Shown: in pieces, positions 45,672 through 53,762 of the stretch
How positions within the stretch are numbered: position 1 is the stretch's first letter
Layout of the letters: the number at the start of each line of letters is the position of its first letter
DNA from: Gammaproteobacteria bacterium
Lineage (GTDB): Bacteria > Pseudomonadota > Gammaproteobacteria > Pseudomonadales > Ketobacteraceae
DNA: 64,000 bases
NCBI GenBank assembly: GCA_013178375.1
Contig: JABLXQ010000024.1
Location: forward strand, 26,784-90,783
Direction of reading: 5' to 3'
Notes under the pieces: model-generated
Seen by the model: only the letters and a program-made list of their open reading frames with translations
Told to the model about the DNA's origin: nothing
Database searches by the model: none
Translations under genes and position numbers: made by a program

Positions 45672-45824
45672 TCAATCACCTGATCTTTTACCGATGCATC
45701 GAACCCAATCTACTGGCCAGATCCGGCCGAACTGAGCGTAAGGCTTATCCCTGTATCCCCGTGTTATGAGCGATTCAGGACGCTTTTTTATGTCGTCCTC
45801 AAACAATGACATGAAAGATTTTTG

Positions 45825-45858
45825 TTGTAAATATAGAATGGAATTTTATATATTGAAC
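45825..45858. promoter_or_regulatory. AT-rich palindrome in the IclR/ligase divergent gap (site 2)
   Basis: TTGTAAATATAGAATGGAA then TTTTATATATTGAAC. Core ATATAGAAT-GGA-ATTTTATAT, eight of nine bases symmetric. It lies in the 271-base gap between the divergent ligase (45671) and IclR (45943) starts. The match with 39113-39146 covers about 30 bases. I take it as the IclR operator controlling both. Confidence 0.75.
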
Positions 45859-45942
45859 AACAGGCTTTAACTCATCGTAAAGACAGCTGTCTTGATACGA
45901 TCAGGCATTTGAAAAGAAAGAACGTTTAATCAGGGGTAACCA

Positions 45943-46770
45943 ATGACTCGACAAACCAATCGCACCGCATCCAATGACCAAAAGCTTGCCAACGCCTTGA
46001 AAGAGAGCAAAGCCCCCGCCATCTCCCGGGCTGCCGCCATCTTGCGACTGCTGGGCAAAAGCGACTCTCCGCTCGGCCTGCAAACCATCGCTCGATCATT
46101 GAATCTGGTGCCCAGCACCTGCCTCTATGTGCTCAGGGCATTAGTGGACGAAGAATTCGTCTCCTTCGATCCCGACACCAAGCGCTATTCGCTGGAAGCC
46201 GGCGTCCTCACACTGGCGCGGCACTGGTTGAGACGGAACCAGTTCACCGATCTTTCCCAACCGGTGCTCAATCGCATCAGCCAGGATTTCGACGTAACCG
46301 TACTGGGCGTCAACGTCGTGGGAATCGAGCACATCATCGTCGTCGGCATATCCCAGGCCGGCAACAATTTTCAAATCAGCGCGCAGGTGGGCAGTCGTTT
46401 TCCTGCGCTGATCAGTGCAACCGGTCGCTGCATCGTTGCATTTGGAAATTACGCGGAAGAAGAATTGGAGGAAAAATTCAAATCTCTCCGCTGGGATGAA
46501 CCACCCACTTTTTCCGAATGGAAAGCGCAAATAAACAAGACGCGCACCCAGGGATTTGCTGTCGACGAAGGCAACTACATTTCGGGCGTAACCGTCGTCG
46601 CAGCGCCCGTCTGGAAGTCCCGCGACAAGCTGAGTCACGCGCTGGTTGCCATAGGTATCAGCAGCACCCTGAAGCGCACTGGCCTGCCCGAGCTGCAGGA
46701 CGCCCTTCTCAAAAGCGCACAGATGCTGTCGAACCAGCTGAGTGGCGACATAGTGCTGGCTCCGCGCTAA
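45943..46770 (+). CDS. IclR-family transcriptional regulator
   Basis: A 275-residue regulator with an N-terminal winged HTH (about 30-85: RLLGKSDSPLGLQTIARSLNLVPSTCLYVLRALV) and a C-terminal effector domain (GAF-like) with ATGRCIVAFG and GFAVDEGNYISGVTVVAAPV. IclR proteins respond to small organic acids and aromatic compounds. It faces the ligase-dehydratase operon across its likely operator. A second copy of the operator suggests that it also controls the Baeyer-Villiger gene. Confidence 0.93.
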   Translation: MTRQTNRTASNDQKLANALKESKAPAISRAAAILRLLGKSDSPLGLQTIARSLNLVPSTCLYVLRALVDEEFVSFDPDTKRYSLEAGVLTLARHWLRRNQFTDLSQPVLNRISQDFDVTVLGVNVVGIEHIIVVGISQAGNNFQISAQVGSRFPALISATGRCIVAFGNYAEEELEEKFKSLRWDEPPTFSEWKAQINKTRTQGFAVDEGNYISGVTVVAAPVWKSRDKLSHALVAIGISSTLKRTGLPELQDALLKSAQMLSNQLSGDIVLAPR

Positions 46771-46788
46771 CAAAGCGGTGTTGCTGCT

Positions 46789-46826
46789 GTTGTTAGTGCT
46801 ACAGACCACTCCGTAGCACTAACAAC
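46789..46826. terminator. 14-bp hairpin between converging genes
   Basis: GTTGTTAGTGCTAC (46789-46802) pairs perfectly with 46813-46826 around a ten-base loop. It lies between the IclR end and the end of the leftward dehydratase. It lacks a T-run, so termination is probable but not certain. Confidence 0.6.
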
Positions 46827-46857
46827 ATGAACTGTGCGCGTTGCCTATGCAGCTTCC

Positions 46858-48024
46858 CTATTTCTTCGGCAATTCAACTTCTGCTTTTGCTGTCGCCATG
46901 GTATTACCGAGTTGATTGGTCAACTTGCAATCCACCCGCACGATATTGCGGCCTTCGGCATCCACCAGTTTGTCGACGATGGTGCCCGTCATGATGGTGC
47001 AGTCTCCGGTGAATGCGGGGCCACGGTACGAGGAATTGCAATGCACAACCTGTCCCCATTCACCTGCCCAACCGTTTAAGTAATCCAGAATCCAGGCTCC
47101 CATCGAGGCACCATAACCATAGCCGCGAGGCATACCAATCTTGCGGGCAAAATGTGGGAAGAGATGCCCGCGTGAAGGGCCAAAATAGGCGCCATCCGTC
47201 AACTCCGGATTGTCTTTTTCCATCACCGGATCGTTTTCATGCCCCGCCATTTCCTTGGTGAAACCCAGGCCTTCCATATCCACGCCAGGGCGATGCGTGC
47301 CACCCCAGATGGTGAACAGATACGCGCGCCATTCCGTGGTAAAACTGGCAATACTGTGTGGACCAATGACGCGTACCGGCAACTCACTGCCAACAACAAC
47401 ATCGTCCCAATAGCGCTTGCCGTGGCCCAGCGCATGCATCATCTTGATATAGTCGTACTTCTTGATTTCGAGTTCTTCCAGCTGCTCCGGTGACCACTCC
47501 GGATCTTCGGTACTGTCCTTCATCGCGCCCATTTCAAGCGCCAGATCAGCGCGATAGCGAATGGTGGTTGAACGCTGCTTGGCAATGAAGTCGCCATTCT
47601 GATTGTAGTAATTGTTATCGCCGCGCTGAAAACAGGTGGGCCCGGCGAATTTGGTTTCCTTTACCGAGTAATCGAAAGGCACTTTTTCATTGGTGATCAT
47701 GTCCCCGCCAAAAATTTTGGGACCGTAAAACCACCATTCATCGCCGCCAAAAATCAGATGGGAATCGGGAATCCGGCCAACACAGGCAGGGAACGCGCCA
47801 TGACCATCGTCGGTGGCAATCGCAAACGACTGCGGCGCCACCAGGCGCCCATAGCGGCCTTCAGCGGCAAAATCGTGATCATAGTGCAGCAAATTCGGAT
47901 AGTGCATCGCCTGCGCCCAACGCCGGATATCGTTGTTGTGCAATGGCTCCTTCATCCGTGCGGGCGCGATCGGCTTGCCCATGTGTTTGTCGAGATCAGA
48001 ACAATCCAGAATTTTGTCAGTCAT
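46858..48024 (-). CDS. FAS1/MaoC-like double-hotdog dehydratase
   Basis: A 388-residue double-hotdog protein starting at ATG 48024 with GGAG upstream; the open frame extends further but that part is only the opposite reading of the SMP-30-like gene. The motif YPNLLHYD and VAPQSF place it with the dehydratase at 27770-28963, and both end in AEVELP. It is expected to hydrate or dehydrate an enoyl-CoA. It is transcribed behind the SMP-30-like gene, with 29 bases between them. Confidence 0.85.
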   Translation of the reverse strand: MTDKILDCSDLDKHMGKPIAPARMKEPLHNNDIRRWAQAMHYPNLLHYDHDFAAEGRYGRLVAPQSFAIATDDGHGAFPACVGRIPDSHLIFGGDEWWFYGPKIFGGDMITNEKVPFDYSVKETKFAGPTCFQRGDNNYYNQNGDFIAKQRSTTIRYRADLALEMGAMKDSTEDPEWSPEQLEELEIKKYDYIKMMHALGHGKRYWDDVVVGSELPVRVIGPHSIASFTTEWRAYLFTIWGGTHRPGVDMEGLGFTKEMAGHENDPVMEKDNPELTDGAYFGPSRGHLFPHFARKIGMPRGYGYGASMGAWILDYLNGWAGEWGQVVHCNSSYRGPAFTGDCTIMTGTIVDKLVDAEGRNIVRVDCKLTNQLGNTMATAKAEVELPKK

Positions 48025-48053
48025 GCATAACTCCAGTCGGAAAATATTTGAAT

Positions 48054-49658
48054 TCAGTGGGTGAATGTATCCGGTCGCAGTTCCAGCACACTGCCTTCCG
48101 CGTCGGCTGAAATATAGAGCGCACCACCGGGGCCTTCTGCGATGCCCGCAAAGGGACCCATTGGGCCAGACAAAACCCCAATCGCACCCAGAACCTTGGG
48201 AATGACGCCCGGAGGCGCACCAACGGGCAACTGCGACGCAATGGTGTGTCGGGTTTTGCTGGCCATGTTGTACTGGATCAATTCCTTGGTGCCGACATCG
48301 ACCACAAACAGCAGATCCCCGCGCGCCAGAATGCCTTGTGGCTTGTGCAATCCGCCCAGCACAGTCTCCACACCACCTCTGACGATTTTGACCACCCTGC
48401 CCGCGCCTTCCTCGGCAACCAGACAAGTGCTGCCACTGAAGGCCACGCCGGAAGGCTGGTTCAGATCGTTGGCCAGTGTCTCCACCTTGCCGGACTGAAC
48501 CGAAAGCACGCGGCCACCTCCCTTTTCCGCGACGACGACCGCGCCGCCAGGGGCCAGTGCGATGCCATACAGTTGATCGAAACCGTCTGCCAGCACTTGA
48601 TGTTCCTGCTTGTCGGGCGCCCAGCGCGAGACTTGCCCGTTGGCCGTGGTAACCACATATTCGCCCGGGCCTGCCGCAACGACACCACGGGTGTAGCCTG
48701 GGAAACCCGGGGAAAACAACATGCCCAGCGGTTGCAGCCCGCTGCCCGGCCGCAATGTATAGGTAAAGCCCCCATCCGCAACAAAGAGAACACCGTCCGC
48801 GCCCATCGCCAAACCGAGCGGCCAGTTCAGACCGTCCGGCACCAGAGATTTGATTTTTCCGTCGGTGAGAATTTCATTGATCTGTCCGGAGATACTGGAA
48901 ACAAACAGCCGGTTGCCAACAAAGGTCAGGTTATCCAGTCCCGGCGCAATCGTGGCGAGAACGCTGCGCTCGCCGGTGCGCGGATCGATACGCAGCACCT
49001 GACCGCTCGCCACCTGGGTCGACACGATAAAACCTTCCGCATCAAACTTGACAGCGTCAGGTACACCCAGGTCGCGCGCGACCACTTCCGGTGCTCCGCC
49101 GGCAGGATTTACGCGCCAGATTTCGTTGGTGCCCATCACCGGAAAATACAGCATGCCATCCGGACCAACTTCCATTGCGTTGGGCAACGGTACGTTTTCC
49201 ACGATGACGCGCGGAGCACCGCCATTGAGGTCAAGCTCCATGATTCTTCCATCCGGGCGACATTCACCGACGAACAATCGACCCTGATGAAAAGTGATGG
49301 GATTGGCACAGGGCAAATCACCACGGAGCACCCATGACTGGCCATTAGGCGTGAGAACGCTGACTCGCCCTTCGGTAATTTCGGTGGCAAAGATGTTGCC
49401 TTGCGCATCGAACGCCAAATCGTCGGGCGCGACAATGGCCCCGCCCTTCGGACTGATCGTCTCGATCTCTCCACTGCTCACGTCAATCGCACTGATCTGG
49501 CTTCCGGACACCTGGGCCACATAGATCCGCCCGTCTGCGCCAGTACGAATGCCGTTGGCACCGAACAGACGACTGGGTGGCGTGAGTCGTTCAAGCGTCC
49601 AGCCTTCCGCCAGATGCGTGGCTCCCGAGAAAGCATACCGTCCCATTTTTGAGGCCAT
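48054..49658 (-). CDS. SMP-30/gluconolactonase-like beta-propeller, long form
   Basis: A 534-residue protein of repeated propeller blades: GADGRIYVAQVSGSQI, DAQGNIFATEITEGRV, GPDGMLYFPVMGTNEI, GADGVLFVADGGFTY, and similar ones to the end. Classical SMP-30 lactonases are about 300 residues, so this is close to double length and may be two propellers. It has no clear signal peptide. It may be a lactonase acting on Baeyer-Villiger products. It is paired with a dehydratase gene. The divergent ligase at 49995 shares its promoter gap (49659-49994), which holds a TCAACA palindrome and no gene. Confidence 0.75.
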   Translation of the reverse strand: MASKMGRYAFSGATHLAEGWTLERLTPPSRLFGANGIRTGADGRIYVAQVSGSQISAIDVSSGEIETISPKGGAIVAPDDLAFDAQGNIFATEITEGRVSVLTPNGQSWVLRGDLPCANPITFHQGRLFVGECRPDGRIMELDLNGGAPRVIVENVPLPNAMEVGPDGMLYFPVMGTNEIWRVNPAGGAPEVVARDLGVPDAVKFDAEGFIVSTQVASGQVLRIDPRTGERSVLATIAPGLDNLTFVGNRLFVSSISGQINEILTDGKIKSLVPDGLNWPLGLAMGADGVLFVADGGFTYTLRPGSGLQPLGMLFSPGFPGYTRGVVAAGPGEYVVTTANGQVSRWAPDKQEHQVLADGFDQLYGIALAPGGAVVVAEKGGGRVLSVQSGKVETLANDLNQPSGVAFSGSTCLVAEEGAGRVVKIVRGGVETVLGGLHKPQGILARGDLLFVVDVGTKELIQYNMASKTRHTIASQLPVGAPPGVIPKVLGAIGVLSGPMGPFAGIAEGPGGALYISADAEGSVLELRPDTFTH

Positions 49659-49809
49659 GCTGAACTACTCTCCTTTGTTATTATTGATGTACCCATCCGG
49701 CGCCGGATGCGGTGCCTCCCACTCTGATCATTGCCTTGGGAGACAATTACTTAAGCGAACACCCGCTGTCCCCGCGCACTTCAACCATAATCAACATGGC
49801 CACTACTAA

Positions 49810-49825
49810 TCAACACTTGTGTTCA
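49810..49825. promoter_or_regulatory. TCAACA-CTTG-TGTTCA operator copy in the divergent gap
   Basis: Five of six positions are symmetric. It lies between the divergent SMP-30-like and ligase genes. One of four such sites in the window (also 30134, 53068, 53563). The rest of the 336-base gap shows no gene. Confidence 0.55.
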
Positions 49826-49994
49826 TTTACAGCCAGATGATATCGTAACGGCATCGATCCAAACAATACTCCTGCGTACTTTTACTGCCTTCCCGCCTGG
49901 AAGCAGTTTCGTGCGGCCAATAGATCGCAGCGACATCGCAGCAACGCCAAAACAACATCGTTTCAGCCTGAACGCCAAAGGGGCCATTTTTGCC

Positions 49995-51632
49995 ATGCAA
50001 TCCTTAGAAAAGTCGGGACGCAGAATCATCGCGGGCAGATCAATTCGCTGGGATGAGGAGCTGGCAAAAAGTGCCTATGCAAAAGGCCTCTGGGTTCATG
50101 AAACACTGGCGGACACACTGCAGCGCGCAGCAGCGCACGAGCCAGAGCGCGTTCTGATTATTGACGGCGCGGTACGGCTTGACGCCCGCACCCTCTTCGA
50201 TAAAGCGAATGAACTGGCCCAGATGATGGCCCGGCGCTTTCCCGAAGGCAGCGTGATTTCCTTCATGCTGCCAAACTGGCACGAAACGGCAGTCATCTAC
50301 CTGGCAGCCACGATGGCAGGCATGATTGCGCATCCCATATTGCCTTCGCTGCGCGAACACGACCTGCGTTTCATGCTGAAAGATGTGAAATGCAGGATGA
50401 TCTTTATTCCTGAACAATTCCGGCAACACGACTATGCCGACATGCTGGCGCGCGTTGTCGAACAGCTGGACGAACCACCGGAAGTCGTGGTGCTGCGGGG
50501 CAAAAATTCCCGGTTTATTGCCTACGATTCCCTGTTTCAGGACGCAACCGCACAGTCCTTGCAGCCCCTGCCGTCCGTTGATGCCAACGCCGTGCGCATG
50601 ATCATGTACACGTCCGGCACGACCGGTAATCCCAAGGGCGTCATGCACAGCCACAACTCGATTCATGCGCTGATCCAGCAGATTGGCGAACACTGGCTGG
50701 TTGAACCGGGTGACAAGTTTCTTGTGGCCTCTCCCATCAGCCATATTGGTGGTTCCATCTACGCATTCGAGTGCCCACTGCTGTTAGGCGCAACAGCGGT
50801 ATTGATGGAGAACTGGAATGCTGAGCAAGCGGTCGAACTTCTGGTGTCGGAGCGCTGCACCCACTTTGCTGGTGCCACGCCATTCCTGGTACAAACACTC
50901 GCCGCAGCAAGGCGCGCACAGACTCACCTCCCCGACCTGAAACTTTTTGTCTGTGGTGGCGCCTCGGTTCCATCGTCCCTCATTCACGAAGCGGATGACT
51001 ATTTCGAGCGTGCGGTGGTAACGCGCGTCTACGGCTCCACCGAAGTCCCCGTAATGACGGTTGGCGTGACAGACGACGTGGCGCACGCAGCGGATACCGA
51101 TGGTCGACCTGGCATTGCGCACATCAAAATTTCCGGGGCCAGTGACGGTATTCTCGATGGCGGCGAAGTCGTGGCCAAAGGCCCGCAGATGCTGGTCGGC
51201 TATGTTCACGCGGAAGATGAAGCCAGCGTGTTCGACGCCGAAGGCTATTTTCGCACCGGCGATCTGGGCCGATGGGTGGATGACAATTACCTGGTCATTG
51301 TCGGGCGGGCCAAGGACATCATTATTCGCAACGGCGAAAACATCGCTCCAAAAGAGGTGGAAGATCTACTGATCAATCATCCCGACATCACTGAAATCGC
51401 CATCGTGGGCCTGCCGGACCCCAAAACCGGCGAAAGAGCCTGCGCTGTTATCGTGCCCCGCGGATTGGCTAAGCCCAAAGTTACTGACCTGGCGGAATTT
51501 CTGGTTGCCCAAGGCGTGGCGAAATTCAAGTTTCCCGAACAGGTCGTTATCTGGAATGCGCTCCCCAAAAATGACGCCGGGAAAGTTCTGAAACACAAAA
51601 TTCGCAGCATCCTGATCGATTCAACTTCATAA
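49995..51632 (+). CDS. Acyl-CoA synthetase (AMP-forming)
   Basis: A 545-residue ligase: YTSGTTGNPKG, YGSTEVPVM, YFRTGDLGRW with GRAKDIIIRNGENIAP, and a DAGKVLKHKI lysine at the end. The hinge and P-loop are the standard ones, similar to cyclohexanecarboxylate- or 2,3-dihydroxybenzoate-type ligases. I prefer ATG 49995 (AAAGGGG about eleven bases upstream) to a GTG at 49911 which would add 28 residues. It shares its upstream gap with the SMP-30-like gene. Its substrate is unknown. Confidence 0.9.
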   Translation: MQSLEKSGRRIIAGRSIRWDEELAKSAYAKGLWVHETLADTLQRAAAHEPERVLIIDGAVRLDARTLFDKANELAQMMARRFPEGSVISFMLPNWHETAVIYLAATMAGMIAHPILPSLREHDLRFMLKDVKCRMIFIPEQFRQHDYADMLARVVEQLDEPPEVVVLRGKNSRFIAYDSLFQDATAQSLQPLPSVDANAVRMIMYTSGTTGNPKGVMHSHNSIHALIQQIGEHWLVEPGDKFLVASPISHIGGSIYAFECPLLLGATAVLMENWNAEQAVELLVSERCTHFAGATPFLVQTLAAARRAQTHLPDLKLFVCGGASVPSSLIHEADDYFERAVVTRVYGSTEVPVMTVGVTDDVAHAADTDGRPGIAHIKISGASDGILDGGEVVAKGPQMLVGYVHAEDEASVFDAEGYFRTGDLGRWVDDNYLVIVGRAKDIIIRNGENIAPKEVEDLLINHPDITEIAIVGLPDPKTGERACAVIVPRGLAKPKVTDLAEFLVAQGVAKFKFPEQVVIWNALPKNDAGKVLKHKIRSILIDSTS

Positions 51633-51658
51633 ACCGGATACTTCCACAAAAGAAAAGG

Positions 51659-51683
51659 CAAAAAATGCCGGCTGATAGCCGGC
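51659..51683 (-). terminator. Terminator of the leftward amidohydrolase gene
   Basis: GCCGGC-TGATA-GCCGGC (51667-51683) forms a hairpin and, read on the minus strand, is followed by ATTTTTT. It lies 125 bases past the amidohydrolase stop and also just past the stop of the rightward ligase. Confidence 0.6.
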
Positions 51684-51809
51684 GAAGCAACAACTAAATC
51701 AAAAAATAGGCTGTTAACCCACAAGATTCGACACAAAATATCTTTCAGGCATGGACCGCGAATACCTCGTCGGCCCATCCCAAAAAATTACTTATTGCAA
51801 AAAATTCGC

Positions 51810-53003
51810 TTACTGCAGGGAACCTGAACGCTCAAGAAGACCCAACAGATTGCCACCCATAACCTTTTTCTTTTCAACTTCGGTATAGGCATCAAGTCTG
51901 TCAATAAACTGCAGCGGGCTGGCAACACCTTCCGGATGTGGATAGTCGCTTCCAAACAACACCTGATCTGCGCCTACAAGCGTACGCAATCCGTCAAGGG
52001 CGTCTTCATAGAACGGCGCTACGTAAACATTTTCCCGGAAGCGCTGAACCGGATTGTATTTGAATTCCTGCGGGAATATTTTGTAGGCTTTTTCCATGGT
52101 CTTCAGCAATTCACCGACCCAGGCAGCACCATTTTCAATAGTCGCTATTTTCACATCAGGGAAGCGGTCGAATACGCCATGACAGATCAAAGCTGCACAG
52201 GTATCGGAAATAACGCGCGCAGCAGGCTTCAGGATATGGGAGAAAGCAGAAGGTTTGAATGGCTTGTATTCGTTGCCACCCACCCACATACGGACAAAGC
52301 GATCATACCCGCTGTCAGATGCGTGCATGGAAACGAAAATCTTCGACTCATTGATACGAGCCCAGAACGGATCGAACTCTTCGAAACCGGGCGAACGGGT
52401 GCCAGAAACACCAGGAACCGGCGCAGGACGCACCAGCACGGTTTTGGCGCCATTCTTTAACGCCCACTCCAATTCCTTAACGGCCCAATCGATGTCAGCC
52501 AGACTGATCACGGGTGCAGTAAAGATCCGATTTTGACGGTTGAAGTTCCACTCTTCCAGCATCCACTGATTCAGCGAATGCATAATGGCGCACATGGCCT
52601 TGATATCATACTGACCCATACGCTCCTCAACCGCTGACACCAGCGTAGGGAACATGAGCGCGCCGGTCAGGCCCTGCTCATCCATTTCCTTCAAGCGTTC
52701 TTCACCGGTGCGCCATCCATTCTTGGGCGCAATGGGCTTGCCCATGGATTCACGCATGGACAGACCGTCTGCGTTATTACCCATGTACCACTCAACCAGC
52801 TTTCCCGGTGCCGCGATGTGGCTGAATGTTGGATCGGGAATATAGTCACTGATCAAACCGCCAATCGCCAGCTTGGTACGACCGTTTACCTGCACATACG
52901 AAATGGCATGCTTGTACTCTTTTGGCAAATGCCGCATCAGCGCTTCGGGCGGCTCATAAAAATGGTGGTCAGCATCATAAGTGGGGTACGGCAAGTGAGA
53001 CAT
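51810..53003 (-). CDS. Amidohydrolase-superfamily metal hydrolase/decarboxylase (PF04909 type)
   Basis: A 397-residue TIM-barrel enzyme: the N-terminal metal motif DADHHFYEP, a middle SMHASDSGYD, and a late GSDYPHPEG, which supply the metal ligands. Relatives include decarboxylases of the ACMSD family and ring-opening hydrolases. No signal peptide. It may hydrolyse a cyclic or beta-diketone CoA-related intermediate; the substrate is not known. AGGTGA precedes the ATG. The promoter has the best copy of the TCAACA-N4-TGTTGA palindrome, 65 bases upstream. Confidence 0.88.
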   Translation of the reverse strand: MSHLPYPTYDADHHFYEPPEALMRHLPKEYKHAISYVQVNGRTKLAIGGLISDYIPDPTFSHIAAPGKLVEWYMGNNADGLSMRESMGKPIAPKNGWRTGEERLKEMDEQGLTGALMFPTLVSAVEERMGQYDIKAMCAIMHSLNQWMLEEWNFNRQNRIFTAPVISLADIDWAVKELEWALKNGAKTVLVRPAPVPGVSGTRSPGFEEFDPFWARINESKIFVSMHASDSGYDRFVRMWVGGNEYKPFKPSAFSHILKPAARVISDTCAALICHGVFDRFPDVKIATIENGAAWVGELLKTMEKAYKIFPQEFKYNPVQRFRENVYVAPFYEDALDGLRTLVGADQVLFGSDYPHPEGVASPLQFIDRLDAYTEVEKKKVMGGNLLGLLERSGSLQ

Positions 53004-53067
53004 AGCTATTCACCTTTCATTCAGTGCTTATTTGTTTGAGTTAGAGTATCCAAGGATACCTTCTTAG

Positions 53068-53083
53068 TCAACAACACTGTTGA
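53068..53083. promoter_or_regulatory. Best copy of the TCAACA-ACAC-TGTTGA operator
   Basis: A perfect palindrome with a four-base spacer, 65 bases upstream of the amidohydrolase. Similar sites: 49810 (ligase/SMP-30), 53563 (P450), 30134 (acuI). Confidence 0.7.
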
Positions 53084-53165
53084 TTTATATAAATCAAGCA
53101 GTGCCTGGATTTACATTGCGAAAATTTGCTTTCAATTTGCGCTATAACTGCCGGAAATCAGCGCA

Positions 53166-53375
53166 TTACACCACATGGAAGCTGATCGACTTCTGCTCCG
53201 CATATTCTGCCAGCCAACCAGGACCGTACTCGCGACCAGTGTCCGTGCGCTTGTAGCCGCCAAACGGCAAATTGCTAAGCAGCTTGTTGCCGGGTTCAGC
53301 GCAGCCTCTTCGCCGTCCGCCAGTGATCGCACCCATTCACCACCAACACAAAGCCCTTTGTTTTCATTATGTAAA
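53166..53375 (-). pseudogene. Remnant of an aldehyde dehydrogenase with a large internal deletion
   Basis: Read leftward, an ALDH N-terminus (CVGGEWVRSLADGEEAALNPAT) is joined to an ALDH C-terminus in another frame (LPFGGYKRTDTGREYG, then WLAEYAEQKSISFHVV and stop at 53166). About 400 residues between these, including the catalytic Cys and Glu, are missing. The join is near 53290, where the frame changes. It lies between the amidohydrolase and P450 genes, so the operon once had its own aldehyde dehydrogenase. It is unlike the intact gene at 34181. Confidence 0.8.
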
Positions 53376-53562
53376 ACCACCTTTCTACCAGTTTCACTTC
53401 GCGTTTTTGTCGTATTTTTTGAAGTTTTCACGTGGTTTTACCCTAGTTTGCACCAGTTTAATTTAATCATCAATGTTGTTTATTAAAAAGGCTATAATGG
53501 GTCTTTAATATCCAGCGGAATCCGCCCCCCGATAGGATTGCACCCGGCCGACCACCCAGTAT

Positions 53563-53578
53563 TGAACAGCATTGTTGA
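53563..53578. promoter_or_regulatory. TGAACA-GCAT-TGTTGA operator copy upstream of P450
   Basis: Five of six positions symmetric, reading as the complement of TCAACA-ATGC-TGTTCA and flanked by CTAG as at 30130. It is about 185 bases upstream of the P450 start. The 330-base gap 53432-53762 contains no other recognisable feature. Confidence 0.6.
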
Positions 53579-53762
53579 CTAGTAACAGCGCCGCAGTTTA
53601 AGCTTGTGCTATTTAGAGACACCCATGCTTATGCGAAATCCGGCTACCGAAGCAACAAGCGCTGCAGGTGATCGCCAACTCTATAAGAATCAAAACTGAA
53701 CTGTTTTATCTTTGCCAACATCGATCACCAAGAATCGATTTAATTTAGAGGTGTTTTACACT

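Noticed and set aside
48025..48426. N-terminal extension of the dehydratase at 46858
   Set aside because: It overlaps the SMP-30-like gene in another frame, has no hotdog similarity, and the ATG at 48024 has a ribosome site.
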